From NCBI RefSeq assembly GCF_002863225.1, contig NZ_PKEK01000014.1, positions 1 to 58,009 of the forward strand: 58,009 bases of DNA. Direction: 5' to 3'. The DNA is from Mycobacterium sp. (GTDB lineage Bacteria; Actinomycetota; Actinomycetes; Mycobacteriales; Mycobacteriaceae). This document shows, one piece after another, positions 1 through 8,082 of this stretch (position 1 is its first letter; each line of letters begins with the position of its first letter). Under the pieces are notes generated by a model. It ran no database searches, was not told the origin of the DNA, and worked only from the letters and a program-made list of their open reading frames with translations. Position numbers and translations under genes: made by a program.

Positions 1-29
1 TCATGGACCGTTGGGTCACCCGCACGACC

Positions 30-56
30 GGGAATTACCCTGCCGGGCCCGACGTT
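30..56 (+). promoter_or_regulatory. SigH/sigma-R-type promoter of rbpA
   Basis: GGGAAT at 30-35 and GTT at 54-56 are separated by exactly 18 nt. This is the GGGAAT-N18-GTT form of the Streptomyces sigma-R / mycobacterial SigH promoter. It lies about 45 nt upstream of the rbpA start, so transcription would begin near 62-65. Streptomyces rbpA is known to be in the sigma-R regulon, which fits. The match is seen directly; use by SigH in this organism is inferred. Confidence 0.7.
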
Positions 57-103
57 GATCAGGGCGCCAGCTAATGAGAAGACATTAAGAGGAGTGGTAA
101 CCA

Positions 104-448
104 ATGGCCGATCGCGTCTTGAGAGGCAGTCGCCTTGGAGCCGTCAGCTACGAGACCGACCGCAACCACGACTTGGCGCCGCGACAGGTCGCGCGCTACC
201 GCACTGAAAACGGCGAAGAATTCGACGTTCCGTTCGCCGACGACGCCGAGATCCCCGGCACCTGGTTGTGCCGCAACGGCCTCGAGGGCACCCTGATCGA
301 GGGTGACCTGCCCGAGCCGAAAAAGGTCAAGCCGCCCCGCACCCACTGGGACATGCTGCTGGAGCGCCGCTCGGTCGAAGAGCTCGAGGAACTGCTCAAG
401 GAGCGCCTCGACCTGATCAAGACCCGCCGTCGCGGCAGCGGCGCCTAG
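104..448 (+). CDS. rbpA: RNA polymerase-binding protein RbpA
   Basis: 114 aa, the usual length of mycobacterial RbpA. RbpA binds RNA polymerase and the group 1/2 sigma factors SigA/SigB and stabilises the open promoter complex. The N-terminal core domain and the C-terminal sigma-interaction helix (about residues 75-114, rich in Glu, Leu and Arg, ending in a basic tail) are both present. The ATG start is set by a strong Shine-Dalgarno, GAGGAG, ending about 9 nt upstream. A SigH-type promoter lies just upstream. It is the first gene of the window and corresponds to Rv2050. Recognised with high confidence from the whole sequence. Confidence 0.97.
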   Translation: MADRVLRGSRLGAVSYETDRNHDLAPRQVARYRTENGEEFDVPFADDAEIPGTWLCRNGLEGTLIEGDLPEPKKVKPPRTHWDMLLERRSVEELEELLKERLDLIKTRRRGSGA

Positions 449-449
449 G

Positions 450-1619
450 TCAGAACAAGAAGTCGAACGTCGGCGGGATCAGGTTGTCCATCGGGAAGCC
501 CCCGATGTCGAAGTAGTTCGGGTCGAACACCTGGGCCGCCAGGCTCGCCCACGGTGACACGTCGATGTCTCCGAACGGTGTCTGCAGCCAGGCGCCGATG
601 GCATCGGTGGTGGCGCCAGTGGTGCCGGTGCCGGCCAGATCGAGGCCGATGGAGTCGTAGCTGAATCCGCCTCCGAGGACCTGCGTTGTGATCGCAGCGT
701 TGTCGATGTTCGTGCCAGCGAGGTCGGATAGGAACAACTGCTGCGACCCGAAGCCGTTGCCGATACCGGTGTAGGTGAGGGTGTTGATGATGTTGGCCTG
801 AGCATCGTCGTTCAGCGCATTGCTGAAGGCCTGAAGATCGACTCCGTTGTCCTGCAGGAAGTCCTTTGCGAAGGTGGTCAGGTTCTCCGGGTTGAACTCG
901 ACGTCCTGCGTGCCGTAGGCGGTGTTGCCGAACACACCCGCGGTTTGGTAGGCGAAGTCGGGGTTGTTGATTACCTCGATGCCGAACGGGTTCTCCGGAG
1001 GGTTGGAGAAGTCGAACAGCTGACTCTCCAGGTAGGCCAGCCCGCCGTAATCCTGCCCGTTTTCCACGTTCGAGACGTCAAAGGTGCCGTAGGGGGTCAC
1101 CAGGAAGGCGCCGACGGCATGGTCGACGCCGTTGCTGTTCAGCGAGGTGAAGCCGGGGCCGACCAGATCGATGTAGGCGTATCCGTAGCCGTCACCGAAG
1201 TCGTGGATGCCGATCACGCCGCTGTCGATATTCGTGTTCTGGATACCGTCGAAGATGATCTGCTGCTGGGTTCCCAGGCCGTCCTGCAGCTTGTTGACGA
1301 TGTCGCCGTCGATGACCGTCTTCAAAGCGTTGTCGCTACTCAACAGCTCACCGTTGACGGTCACGTACTTCTCGAAGAACTGTTGTACCGGGGCCGCGAG
1401 TTTGCCGGAGTCGATGTCGATCGAGCCGTTGCCGTAGGCGATCGACTGGATCGGGGTGAGCGCCTTATAGGTGAAGTCCGGGTCGGTGAAGCTGAAACCG
1501 AACGGGTCGGGTACGACGAGGGTGGTGGGGTCCCCCGGGTCCGCCGCAGCAACGCCGGCATACAGAGACGCGGCCGCCGCAGCTCCCCCAAGGACGACAG
1601 ACGTAGTGAAGCGCCTCAT
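450..1619 (-). CDS. Secreted protein with internal duplication, function unknown
   Basis: 389 aa from the ATG at 1619, chosen because GGAGG sits 6 nt before it; a TTG two codons upstream is less likely. Residues 1-27 form a Sec signal peptide ending in an Ala-rich VAAA-type cleavage site. The mature part is acidic, rich in Gly, Asn and Asp, with no obvious membrane segment. It consists of two diverged copies of one unit: residues about 37-182 and about 210-355 share a PFG...PDF.Y start, a GTQQ/GSQQ...NTNID/GTNID core and a TPYGTFDVS/TPFGDIDVS end. Its 3' end lies 1 bp from rbpA, convergent. I do not recognise the family; it looks like a mycobacterial envelope or culture-filtrate protein. Confidence 0.8.
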   Translation of the reverse strand: MRRFTTSVVLGGAAAAASLYAGVAAADPGDPTTLVVPDPFGFSFTDPDFTYKALTPIQSIAYGNGSIDIDSGKLAAPVQQFFEKYVTVNGELLSSDNALKTVIDGDIVNKLQDGLGTQQQIIFDGIQNTNIDSGVIGIHDFGDGYGYAYIDLVGPGFTSLNSNGVDHAVGAFLVTPYGTFDVSNVENGQDYGGLAYLESQLFDFSNPPENPFGIEVINNPDFAYQTAGVFGNTAYGTQDVEFNPENLTTFAKDFLQDNGVDLQAFSNALNDDAQANIINTLTYTGIGNGFGSQQLFLSDLAGTNIDNAAITTQVLGGGFSYDSIGLDLAGTGTTGATTDAIGAWLQTPFGDIDVSPWASLAAQVFDPNYFDIGGFPMDNLIPPTFDFLF

Positions 1620-1710
1620 ATCCAACCTCCGATTGCGGGCAGCGGGTATGCAACCCAGCCGGAAGCTGAGATTACGGTATGATCTTGGAACTTTCTATGG
1701 GAAATCTCAG

Positions 1711-2496
1711 TTATTGAGTGACTGTGGTCACACGCTTGCGGTGTAACCGACCGTCGATCCCCCACTGCGCCACGTTGACGACGGCCTCGCGGATATTCGA
1801 GCCGCTCATCTTCGATACGCCGAGTTCGCGCTCGGTGAAGGTGATGGGTACCTCGGCGACGACGAAACCGTTGGTGATGGTCCGCCACGTCAGGTCGATC
1901 TGGAAGCAATAGCCCTTCGAGTCGACGTGGTCGAGGTCGATTTTTTCCAGCACTTCGCGGCGGTACGCGCGGTAGCCGGCGGTGATGTCGTGGATGCCGA
2001 TGCCCAGCGCCAGCCGCGCGTAGGTGTTGGCCGTCCAGGACAGCGCCCAGCGCCGCCAGGGCCAGTTCTTCACGTCGCCACCGTCGACGTAACGCGAGCC
2101 GATCACCAGGTCGGCGCCGCCGTCGACGGCTTCGAGGAGCCGATGCAGCTGCTCGGGCGCATGGCTGCCGTCGGCGTCCATCTCGACCAGCGTGGTGTAA
2201 CCGCGGGACAGGCCCCAGGCGAAGCCGGCGAGATAAGCGGCGCCGAGTCCGTCTTTGACGGTGCGGTGCATGACGTGGATCAAGCCGGGGTTGGCCGCCG
2301 ACAGGTCGTCGGCCAGCTGCCCGGTGCCGTCCGGGCTGTTGTCGTCGACGATCAGCAGATGCACCTCGGGAAGTGCCGCGCGAAGTCGCTCCACGATGAG
2401 TGGGAGGTTCTCGCGCTCGTTGAAGGTCGGGATGATCACCAAGGTGCGCAGGCTGGGTCGGTCGCCTGCCCGGGACACCGAATCACCGCCGCTCAT
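1711..2496 (-). CDS. ppm1: Polyprenol-phosphate mannosyltransferase Ppm1
   Basis: 261 aa GT2-family glycosyltransferase. It transfers mannose from GDP-mannose to polyprenol phosphate, giving the donor for lipomannan, lipoarabinomannan and protein O-mannosylation. Visible motifs are an N-terminal PTFNE start of the nucleotide-binding fold (about residue 23), VDDNSPDGT (about 50-58) and the metal-binding DAD at 107-109. There are no C-terminal membrane segments, so this is the catalytic domain alone. In M. tuberculosis it is fused to Lnt (Rv2051c); here lnt is a separate gene 49 bp upstream. The Shine-Dalgarno GAGGAGGA is provided by a dispersed repeat lying between the two genes. Confidence 0.95.
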   Translation of the reverse strand: MSGGDSVSRAGDRPSLRTLVIIPTFNERENLPLIVERLRAALPEVHLLIVDDNSPDGTGQLADDLSAANPGLIHVMHRTVKDGLGAAYLAGFAWGLSRGYTTLVEMDADGSHAPEQLHRLLEAVDGGADLVIGSRYVDGGDVKNWPWRRWALSWTANTYARLALGIGIHDITAGYRAYRREVLEKIDLDHVDSKGYCFQIDLTWRTITNGFVVAEVPITFTERELGVSKMSGSNIREAVVNVAQWGIDGRLHRKRVTTVTQ

Positions 2497-2504
2497 GCGC
2501 GCCG

Positions 2505-2541
2505 ATCCTCCTCATCCCTCAGCTCTGCATCGTCGCCGGCG
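2505..2541 (+). repeat. Solo copy of dispersed repeat (CTCCTC...GCATCGTCG type)
   Basis: The stretch carries CTCCTC, then a short variable region, then GCATCGTCGCCGGCG. The same ends flank each unit of the 57-bp tandem repeats beside dop and mshC, in the opposite orientation. Similar short elements are frequent between M. tuberculosis genes (from memory). On the minus strand its GAGGAGGA forms the ppm1 ribosome-binding site. Confidence 0.55.
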
Positions 2542-2545
2542 CCGC

Positions 2546-4771
2546 TCATAGGTCTCCTTCTTCTGGCCCGTTGCGGGCGGAATATCGGCCCTCGTCGTCG
2601 ACTTCGTCGTCGGATGGCGGGTTGTCACCATCGGCCACCGCGTCGTCAGCAGGCGGGTCGTCGCCGGATTTCTCCGACGCGGGAGCGCCTCGGTTTGCCA
2701 ACTCGGACAGCCGTCGGTGGATCTCCGTTAGCCAACCATTGTGCAGTATCCCGGCAAAAAGGACCGCTAGAGCTGCGACGAGCAGGGCGCCCTGCATCAA
2801 CGGCCCCCACCTGGCGGGCGGTGTCATCGTCGTTTTCAGGCGCACCTGAGTGTCCAGATACCCGGGGGTGAAAAAGCGTGTCCGCTGCAGCTCGCGGCCG
2901 TCCGGAGTGACGACCGCTGATATTCCGACGTTGCTGGCGACCAGGGCGTAGCGGTCCAGCTCGACGGCGCGGAGCTTGGAGAATGCCAGCTGCTGCTCGC
3001 TCATCGTCTGGTTGAAGTTGGCGTTGTTGGCCGGGACGGCGAGCAACTGAGCACCGTTGCGGACCGAGTGCTGCAGCGCCCGGTCGAAGCTGACTTCCCA
3101 GCAGGTCGCGATACCGATCGGGGTGCTCCCGGCGTGGACGACGCCGGAGCCTTTCCCGGGAACGATGTAACCGGCCATGTCGGCCATCCCGGACAGGTGC
3201 CGGAAGAACCCGCGCCAGGGCAGGTACTCCCCGAACGGTTGCACGATCCGCTTGTCGTGCCGGTCGCCGGGACCCGACCCGGGGTTCCAGACGATCACCG
3301 TATTGGTCTGCGCCGGCTCACCGGACGGCCGATTCGGCAGGTCGAGCACCGTGCCCACCAGGATCGGAACCCCGATCGCCTCGACGGCGACCGATATCTC
3401 CTGGGCCGCTTCAGGATTGGCGGTTGGGTCGATCTCGGACGCATCCTCGGGCCAGACCACGAAGTCGGGGCGCGGGGCGCGACCGGCGCGTACGTCGTCG
3501 GCGAGCCGGCGGGTCTCCCGGAGATCGTTGCCGAGCACAGCGAGGCGCTGAGCGTTGAACTCCAGCCCCAGTCGCGGCACGTTGCCCTGCACGACGGCCG
3601 CGGTGACGGTCGGCTCGTTGCCCGACCCGGTGCCGGAGTGGCGCACCTGCGGCCACACCGCGGCGGCGAGGAAGAACACCAGGCAGATACACAACGCCGG
3701 CAGCACGACCGCGGGTGGGGCGTCGGCGGTGCGGGCAGCGGCGGCGTCGTGCCGGCGCTGCGAAGCCCACCACCACGACACCGTCTCCAGCACCAACGCG
3801 GCTACCGCGCAGCCGGTGAGCACGATCGCGAACGAGAGCAGCGGGACGCCGCCGAGTCGGACCAGTGGCAGGAACGGCCCTGACGTCTGCCCGGCGGCGA
3901 CCACGCCCCACGGGAATCCGCCGAATGGGATGGTGCATTTCAGCCACTCTTGCGCGGTCCACAGCAACGCGAACCAGATCGGCCAGCCGGGTAGCCGCCG
4001 CACGGTGACGGCCGCCAGTCCGAAGACCGCCGGGAAGAACGCACACAGCAGTACCAATGCGAGCAGCGGGACGCCGCCCACCAGGATGCTGATCCAGCGG
4101 ATCAGTGGCAGGTAGAACGTCAACCCGAACAGGAGCCCGTAACCGAAGCCGCCGGCCAGGGTGGTGGCGGGCCGGGTCAGCACCCAGGACAGCACCCCGA
4201 AGGCGAGGATCGCCGCCCACCACCAGTTGAACCGCGGGTAGCTGGCATACAGCAACAGCCCGGCCACGACCGTCGCGCCGAGTCGTGTGAGCCGCGGCCG
4301 CAGCCATCGCCCCGCCTGCGGCACCCGCAACCGCGTTTCGCGGGCCAGCCAGGCAGCCAGCACCGCGGCCAGTTGGGTCAGCCGCCGCCACAGATACGCA
4401 CCCACCCGGACGACCCGGTCGCGGACGTCCGCCAGCCGCTCATTGCCGCGCACTTCGTCGTCAGGCTCCGGCGGAGCGAGATCGCTGACCTCGTCGTCCG
4501 CCTCGTCGTCGTCTGCGTCGGTGTTGGCCTCGTCGGTGATGTCGTCGTCGGTGTCTTCGTCGGAGTCGTGATCGACGTCGGGAATCGGCGGAATCTCACC
4601 GGTCACCTCGGTATCCGCCGGGACCGGGATTTCCCCGGTGGCGGGGTCCGGCACCGGGATCTCACCAGTGACCGCGTCGTCGTCCTTGATCGGAAGGGTG
4701 ATTGCCGGGATGACCTCGGTGCGCTCCCCCGGACGTTGCCGGCGATCGAACCGCCGAAGTCCCCTAGCCAT
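2546..4771 (-). CDS. lnt: Apolipoprotein N-acyltransferase Lnt
   Basis: 741 aa. Lnt adds the third acyl chain to the N-terminal cysteine of lipoproteins at the outer face of the cytoplasmic membrane. Residues 1-160 are an unusual cytoplasmic extension with repeated TGEIP motifs and a run of Asp/Glu/Thr (about 64-106). Hydrophobic segments follow at about 165-370. A CN-hydrolase domain (about 385-640) contains the triad Glu442 (VVWPED), Lys506 (RHDKRI) and Cys556 (ATCWEV). A last hydrophobic segment and an acidic tail end the protein. The start overlaps the upstream amidohydrolase stop by 8 bp, so the two are probably translationally coupled. The homologue in M. tuberculosis is the Lnt half of Rv2051c. 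Confidence 0.95.
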   Translation of the reverse strand: MARGLRRFDRRQRPGERTEVIPAITLPIKDDDAVTGEIPVPDPATGEIPVPADTEVTGEIPPIPDVDHDSDEDTDDDITDEANTDADDDEADDEVSDLAPPEPDDEVRGNERLADVRDRVVRVGAYLWRRLTQLAAVLAAWLARETRLRVPQAGRWLRPRLTRLGATVVAGLLLYASYPRFNWWWAAILAFGVLSWVLTRPATTLAGGFGYGLLFGLTFYLPLIRWISILVGGVPLLALVLLCAFFPAVFGLAAVTVRRLPGWPIWFALLWTAQEWLKCTIPFGGFPWGVVAAGQTSGPFLPLVRLGGVPLLSFAIVLTGCAVAALVLETVSWWWASQRRHDAAAARTADAPPAVVLPALCICLVFFLAAAVWPQVRHSGTGSGNEPTVTAAVVQGNVPRLGLEFNAQRLAVLGNDLRETRRLADDVRAGRAPRPDFVVWPEDASEIDPTANPEAAQEISVAVEAIGVPILVGTVLDLPNRPSGEPAQTNTVIVWNPGSGPGDRHDKRIVQPFGEYLPWRGFFRHLSGMADMAGYIVPGKGSGVVHAGSTPIGIATCWEVSFDRALQHSVRNGAQLLAVPANNANFNQTMSEQQLAFSKLRAVELDRYALVASNVGISAVVTPDGRELQRTRFFTPGYLDTQVRLKTTMTPPARWGPLMQGALLVAALAVLFAGILHNGWLTEIHRRLSELANRGAPASEKSGDDPPADDAVADGDNPPSDDEVDDEGRYSARNGPEEGDL

Positions 4772-6368
4772 GAAGCACCGCGCCTCGATGCACCGTCTGC
4801 CGGCATCGCGGCAACCGGTCGCCGGCGCCCAGTCGCGGGAGTGCCGGTGTTCGAGACCTCGGATCGGTCGACCATCGCCGTGCAGCGGCGCTACCCGAGT
4901 TCGATTCCAGCTCGTCGACGTCCCACACCGCGTACGAGGCGGGAGCGCCCGGGACGAGCGTGCCCGTCACATCGTCACCGGCCCCGCTCGCCCGCCAGCC
5001 ACCCCGGGTCGCGGCGGCGAACGCCGCCCGCGCGGAGATCGAACTCTCAGGGGTGTGGTGGTGGACAGCCGCCCGGATCGTCGCCCACGGGTCGAGGCCG
5101 GTCACCGGGGCGTCGGATCCGAACGCGAGGGCCACGCCTTGGGATGCTAGCAGCGCAAACGGGTTGAGAAGCCGTGCTCGATCGTTCCCCAGACGACGCG
5201 CGTACATGCCGTCATGACCGCCCCAGAGCGCGTCGAAATTGGGCTGCATGCTGGCCAGCACTCCCCACCCGCCGAGCTTGGCCGCCTGCTCGCCGGTGAC
5301 CATCTCCAAGTGCTCCAGGCGGTGGCCGCAGCGGGCCACCGCGGGCACCCCGAGTTCGTCGACGATGCGCTCGACAGCGTCGACGACGGACGCGACGGCG
5401 GCGTCGCCGATGACGTGGAATCCGGCTGTCACACCGGCTTCGGTGCAGGCGCGCAGATGTGCGGCGACGGCCTCGGCGTCGAGGTAGCAGGTTCCACAGT
5501 GCTCGGGGGCGTCGAGGTAGGGGTCGTGCAGCCAGGCGGTGTGCGAGCCGACGGCGCCGTCGACGAACAGGTCGCCGGCCAGTCCGGCCGCGCCGGTGTC
5601 GTCGAGCAGCGCCCGGGCCTCGGCCGCGCTGGTGACCGCCTCACCCCAGTAGCCGGTCACCTCGATGCCGTGGTCGAGCGCGCGTATCGCCTTCCAGTCG
5701 TCCAGACCGCCGATCTGCGGGCCGGCGCATTCGTGAACGGCGACAATGCCGTTCGCGGCGGCCGCCTGCAGCGCGGCCAGCCGGGCGTCGACGCGCTGGG
5801 CGTCGGTCAGCAGGTCGCGCGCGGCGGCACGCACCCGGTGATGCGCATCGGCCACCAGCGGTCGCTGTTCGTCGTAGCCGGTCGCCGAGGCCAGACCGTC
5901 GACCCGCTGCCGCAGACCTGTCGATGCCAGCGCCGAGTGCACGTCGACGCGGGCCAGGTAGGCGGGTCGACCCCCGAGTACGGCGTCGAGGTCGGCGGTG
6001 CTCGGTGCGGCGTTGCCGGGCCATGACGACTCGTCCCAGCCGTGGCCCCAGACCGGTTCCCCCGGATGGTCGGCCGCGTAGTCGGCAACCAGCCGCAGGC
6101 AGTGCTCCTGCGACGAGGCGGCGCGCAGGTCGAGGCCGGTGAGGGTGAGACCGGTCGCGGTGAGGTGGATGTGGCTGTCGACGAACGCCGGCGCGACGAA
6201 GCCTCCGGCGAGGTCGACGATGTCCGCGTCGGCGAACTGGTCGCGGCCGACGTCGTCGCTGCCCAGCCACGCCACGGCGCCGTCGCGCACCGCCATCGCG
6301 GTGGCGTCGGGATGGCTCGAGCTGTGCACGTGGGCGTTGATCAGCAGAGTGGTCGGGACGTCGGTCAC
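4764..6368 (-). CDS. Amidohydrolase, YtcJ-like
   Basis: 534 aa from a GTG at 6368 ([11 protein letters not shown]), where homology to the family begins; the reading frame is open further upstream but that part looks non-coding. Metal-dependent amidohydrolase of the YtcJ/exoenzyme-regulatory group. Motifs in order: DSHIHLT (metal ligands), [20 protein letters not shown] and GSDAPV.GLDPW. The C-terminus carries the [14 protein letters not shown] signature common in actinobacterial members. The substrate cannot be read from sequence. A TAGGTT box 8 nt before the GTG suggests a leaderless or nearly leaderless message. It overlaps lnt by 8 bp. Confidence 0.88.
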   Translation of the reverse strand: MTDVPTTLLINAHVHSSSHPDATAMAVRDGAVAWLGSDDVGRDQFADADIVDLAGGFVAPAFVDSHIHLTATGLTLTGLDLRAASSQEHCLRLVADYAADHPGEPVWGHGWDESSWPGNAAPSTADLDAVLGGRPAYLARVDVHSALASTGLRQRVDGLASATGYDEQRPLVADAHHRVRAAARDLLTDAQRVDARLAALQAAAANGIVAVHECAGPQIGGLDDWKAIRALDHGIEVTGYWGEAVTSAAEARALLDDTGAAGLAGDLFVDGAVGSHTAWLHDPYLDAPEHCGTCYLDAEAVAAHLRACTEAGVTAGFHVIGDAAVASVVDAVERIVDELGVPAVARCGHRLEHLEMVTGEQAAKLGGWGVLASMQPNFDALWGGHDGMYARRLGNDRARLLNPFALLASQGVALAFGSDAPVTGLDPWATIRAAVHHHTPESSISARAAFAAATRGGWRASGAGDDVTGTLVPGAPASYAVWDVDELESNSGSAAARRWSTDPRSRTPALPRLGAGDRLPRCRQTVHRGAVLHG

Positions 6369-6399
6369 GCCGATAGAACCTACGGGGTCGTCGTCGTGA

Positions 6400-6891
6400 C
6401 TATTCGGGCCGCAGCCGCAGGGCGGGCCGGTCGAGATCCTCGGTGACGTCGGAGACGTCCAAGACCTCACCGTCGATGTAATCGGGGCGCGGCGGACGGC
6501 GATACCCGCCGACATCGGCGACGGTGATCAGCGGAATGCGCCGGCCGAGGCCGCGCACCGCCATCGCGCCGAGCAGCGGTCGGGCCGCGGCCCGCGTCGG
6601 CGGCAGCAACAGCAGCAGTCCCGCCACACTGGTCAGCAGGCCTGGCACCACGACGAGCAGCGTGCCCAGCGCGACGGCCATCCCATCGGCGGCAAGCCTC
6701 GACTGGCTCCCGCTCACGCCGGCCCGCAGCCGGTTCAGTTGCGTCTTCAACTGCGAGCCCGCCAGCACGAGTCCGCCGGCGAACCCGGCCAGCAGCAGCA
6801 CCAAGGTCCATCCGAGCCCGATCGTCGAGGCCAGCGCGACGACGACCGCCAGCTCGGCGACGACGTAGAGCAGAAACAGTCGCGACACCAT
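6400..6891 (-). CDS. FxsA family membrane protein
   Basis: 163 aa integral membrane protein with four hydrophobic segments (about residues 5-20, 25-45, 70-90 and 90-100) and a GxLxxGSQL motif after the second, typical of FxsA. The C-terminal 50 residues are hydrophilic. E. coli FxsA modulates phage exclusion, but in actinobacteria the role is unknown. It corresponds to Rv2053c in the collinear M. tuberculosis order. It is divergent from the dienelactone hydrolase gene, with 66 bp between starts. Confidence 0.85.
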   Translation of the reverse strand: MVSRLFLLYVVAELAVVVALASTIGLGWTLVLLLAGFAGGLVLAGSQLKTQLNRLRAGVSGSQSRLAADGMAVALGTLLVVVPGLLTSVAGLLLLLPPTRAAARPLLGAMAVRGLGRRIPLITVADVGGYRRPPRPDYIDGEVLDVSDVTEDLDRPALRLRPE

Positions 6892-6945
6892 GAGATGGCA
6901 ACGTTGCGGACCGCCGCCGGAGTTCCGCAGAGCGCCACCGCGCGG

Positions 6946-6951
6946 TTAGAT
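6946..6951 (+). promoter_or_regulatory. -10 box of dienelactone hydrolase gene
   Basis: TTAGAT ends 6 nt before GTG 6958, the spacing of a leaderless transcript. This favours GTG 6958 over the adjacent GTG 6955. No clear -35 is visible. Confidence 0.45.
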
Positions 6952-6957
6952 GGCGTG

Positions 6958-7656
6958 GTGACGACAATCCAGATCGACACCCCGACCGGCCCGATCGACG
7001 CCCTGCTCGACGTCCCGCCGGGGCAGGGCCCCTGGCCCGCCGTGGTGATCATCCACGACGCGCTCGGCTACCGGACGGACAAAGAGTCGATCAACCGCCA
7101 CATCGCCACGGCCGGATACCTGGCGCTGACGCCCAACCTGTTCTCCCGCGGCGGCTGGGCGCGCTGCGTCACCAAGGTGATGCAGCAGCTGCAGACCAAG
7201 CAGGGGCAGGCGCTCGACGACGTGCTGGCGGCACGGGACCATCTGAAGGCTTTGCCGGACTGCACCGGCCGCGTCGGCATTGCCGGTTTCTGCATGGGCG
7301 GCGGATTCGCACTTGTCATGTCGCCCAAGGGTTTCGACGCTTCAGCGCCGTTCTACGGCGCGCCGCTGCCCACCCACCTCGACGAGACGCTCGACGGCGC
7401 CTGCCCGATCGTCGCCAGCTATGGCAGCCGCGATCCGATCGGCATCGGGGCGCCCAAGAAACTGAAGCGGGTGCTCGACCACAAGGGCATCCCCAACGAC
7501 GTCAAGGCGTACAAGGCCGGACACAGTTTCGCCAACAAGTTGCCCGCCCAGCCACTGCTGCGGATCGCGGGCTTCGGCTACAACGAAGAAGCCACCGAGG
7601 ACGCCTGGGCGCGGGTGTTCGCGTTCTTCGGCGAACACCTACGAAGCAGCGCGTAA
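6958..7656 (+). CDS. Dienelactone hydrolase family protein
   Basis: 232 aa alpha/beta hydrolase. The catalytic triad of the family is visible: Cys nucleophile in GFCMGGGF (about residue 107), Asp in GSRDPIG and His in AGHSF. The family hydrolyses dienelactones and related esters; the natural substrate here is unknown. The start is GTG 6958 (VTTIQIDTP), supported by a -10 box 6 nt upstream. It corresponds to Rv2054 by position. The last 18 bp overlap the 3' end of the convergent PPOX gene. Confidence 0.9.
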   Translation: MTTIQIDTPTGPIDALLDVPPGQGPWPAVVIIHDALGYRTDKESINRHIATAGYLALTPNLFSRGGWARCVTKVMQQLQTKQGQALDDVLAARDHLKALPDCTGRVGIAGFCMGGGFALVMSPKGFDASAPFYGAPLPTHLDETLDGACPIVASYGSRDPIGIGAPKKLKRVLDHKGIPNDVKAYKAGHSFANKLPAQPLLRIAGFGYNEEATEDAWARVFAFFGEHLRSSA

Positions 7657-8022
7657 CTCCAGGCCGACGTTGTTGGCCATCCCGCCGCGCAACTTGCTGA
7701 ACAGTCCGAAGACCCAGCCGATGATGCCGTACTCGTGCCTGATGGCGTCGTAGACCCGGCCGGTTTGCGACGCGTCGAGGATGGTGGCGGTTGCGTCGAT
7801 CGGTTCGCTTTTCGGGTTTCCCCGCCGGTCGCAGATCGCCAGCGTGACCCGGGGCGTGTTGCGAATCCGCTTGACCTTCCACGACTTTGCCTGCGTGATG
7901 ACCAGTAGGCGGTCCCCGTCGTCGGCGGCCCAGATTGCCGTGGGCTTGGGACGGCCGTCCTTGGTGAACGTGGTCAGCAGGACGTATTCAGCTTTGGCGA
8001 CATCTGCGAAAGTCGGAGCCAT
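7639..8022 (-). CDS. PPOX-class F420-dependent oxidoreductase
   Basis: 127 aa split-barrel flavin/F420-binding protein. The TFTKDGRPKPTAIW and ITQAKSWKVKRIRNTPRV stretches are characteristic of TIGR03666-type actinobacterial proteins that bind F420 and reduce unknown substrates. ATG start with a TAAGCT -10 box 6 nt upstream, hence leaderless. It is convergent with and overlaps the dienelactone hydrolase gene by 18 bp. It corresponds to the PPOX gene Rv2061c by position. Confidence 0.88.
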   Translation of the reverse strand: MAPTFADVAKAEYVLLTTFTKDGRPKPTAIWAADDGDRLLVITQAKSWKVKRIRNTPRVTLAICDRRGNPKSEPIDATATILDASQTGRVYDAIRHEYGIIGWVFGLFSKLRGGMANNVGLELRAAS

Positions 8023-8028
8023 GACGCC

Positions 8029-8034
8029 AGCTTA
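8029..8034 (-). promoter_or_regulatory. -10 box of PPOX gene (leaderless)
   Basis: TAAGCT on the minus strand, 6 nt before the ATG at 8022. Confidence 0.55.
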
Positions 8035-8058
8035 GAGGCACCTCGTGTCGGCGGGCTC

Positions 8059-8082
8059 TGGCATAATCGAATGTATGTTCGA
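8059..8082 (+). promoter_or_regulatory. Extended -10 promoter and LexA (SOS) box of the HNH gene
   Basis: TG-N-CATAAT (8059-8067) is an extended -10 element placing transcription start at about 8074/8075, exactly on the ATG at 8075. TCGAAT-GTAT-GTTCGA (8067-8082) matches the mycobacterial SOS box TCGAAC-N4-GTTCGA in 11 of 12 fixed positions and is centred on that start. Several 13E12-repeat genes of M. tuberculosis are known members of the LexA regulon. Confidence 0.85.
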
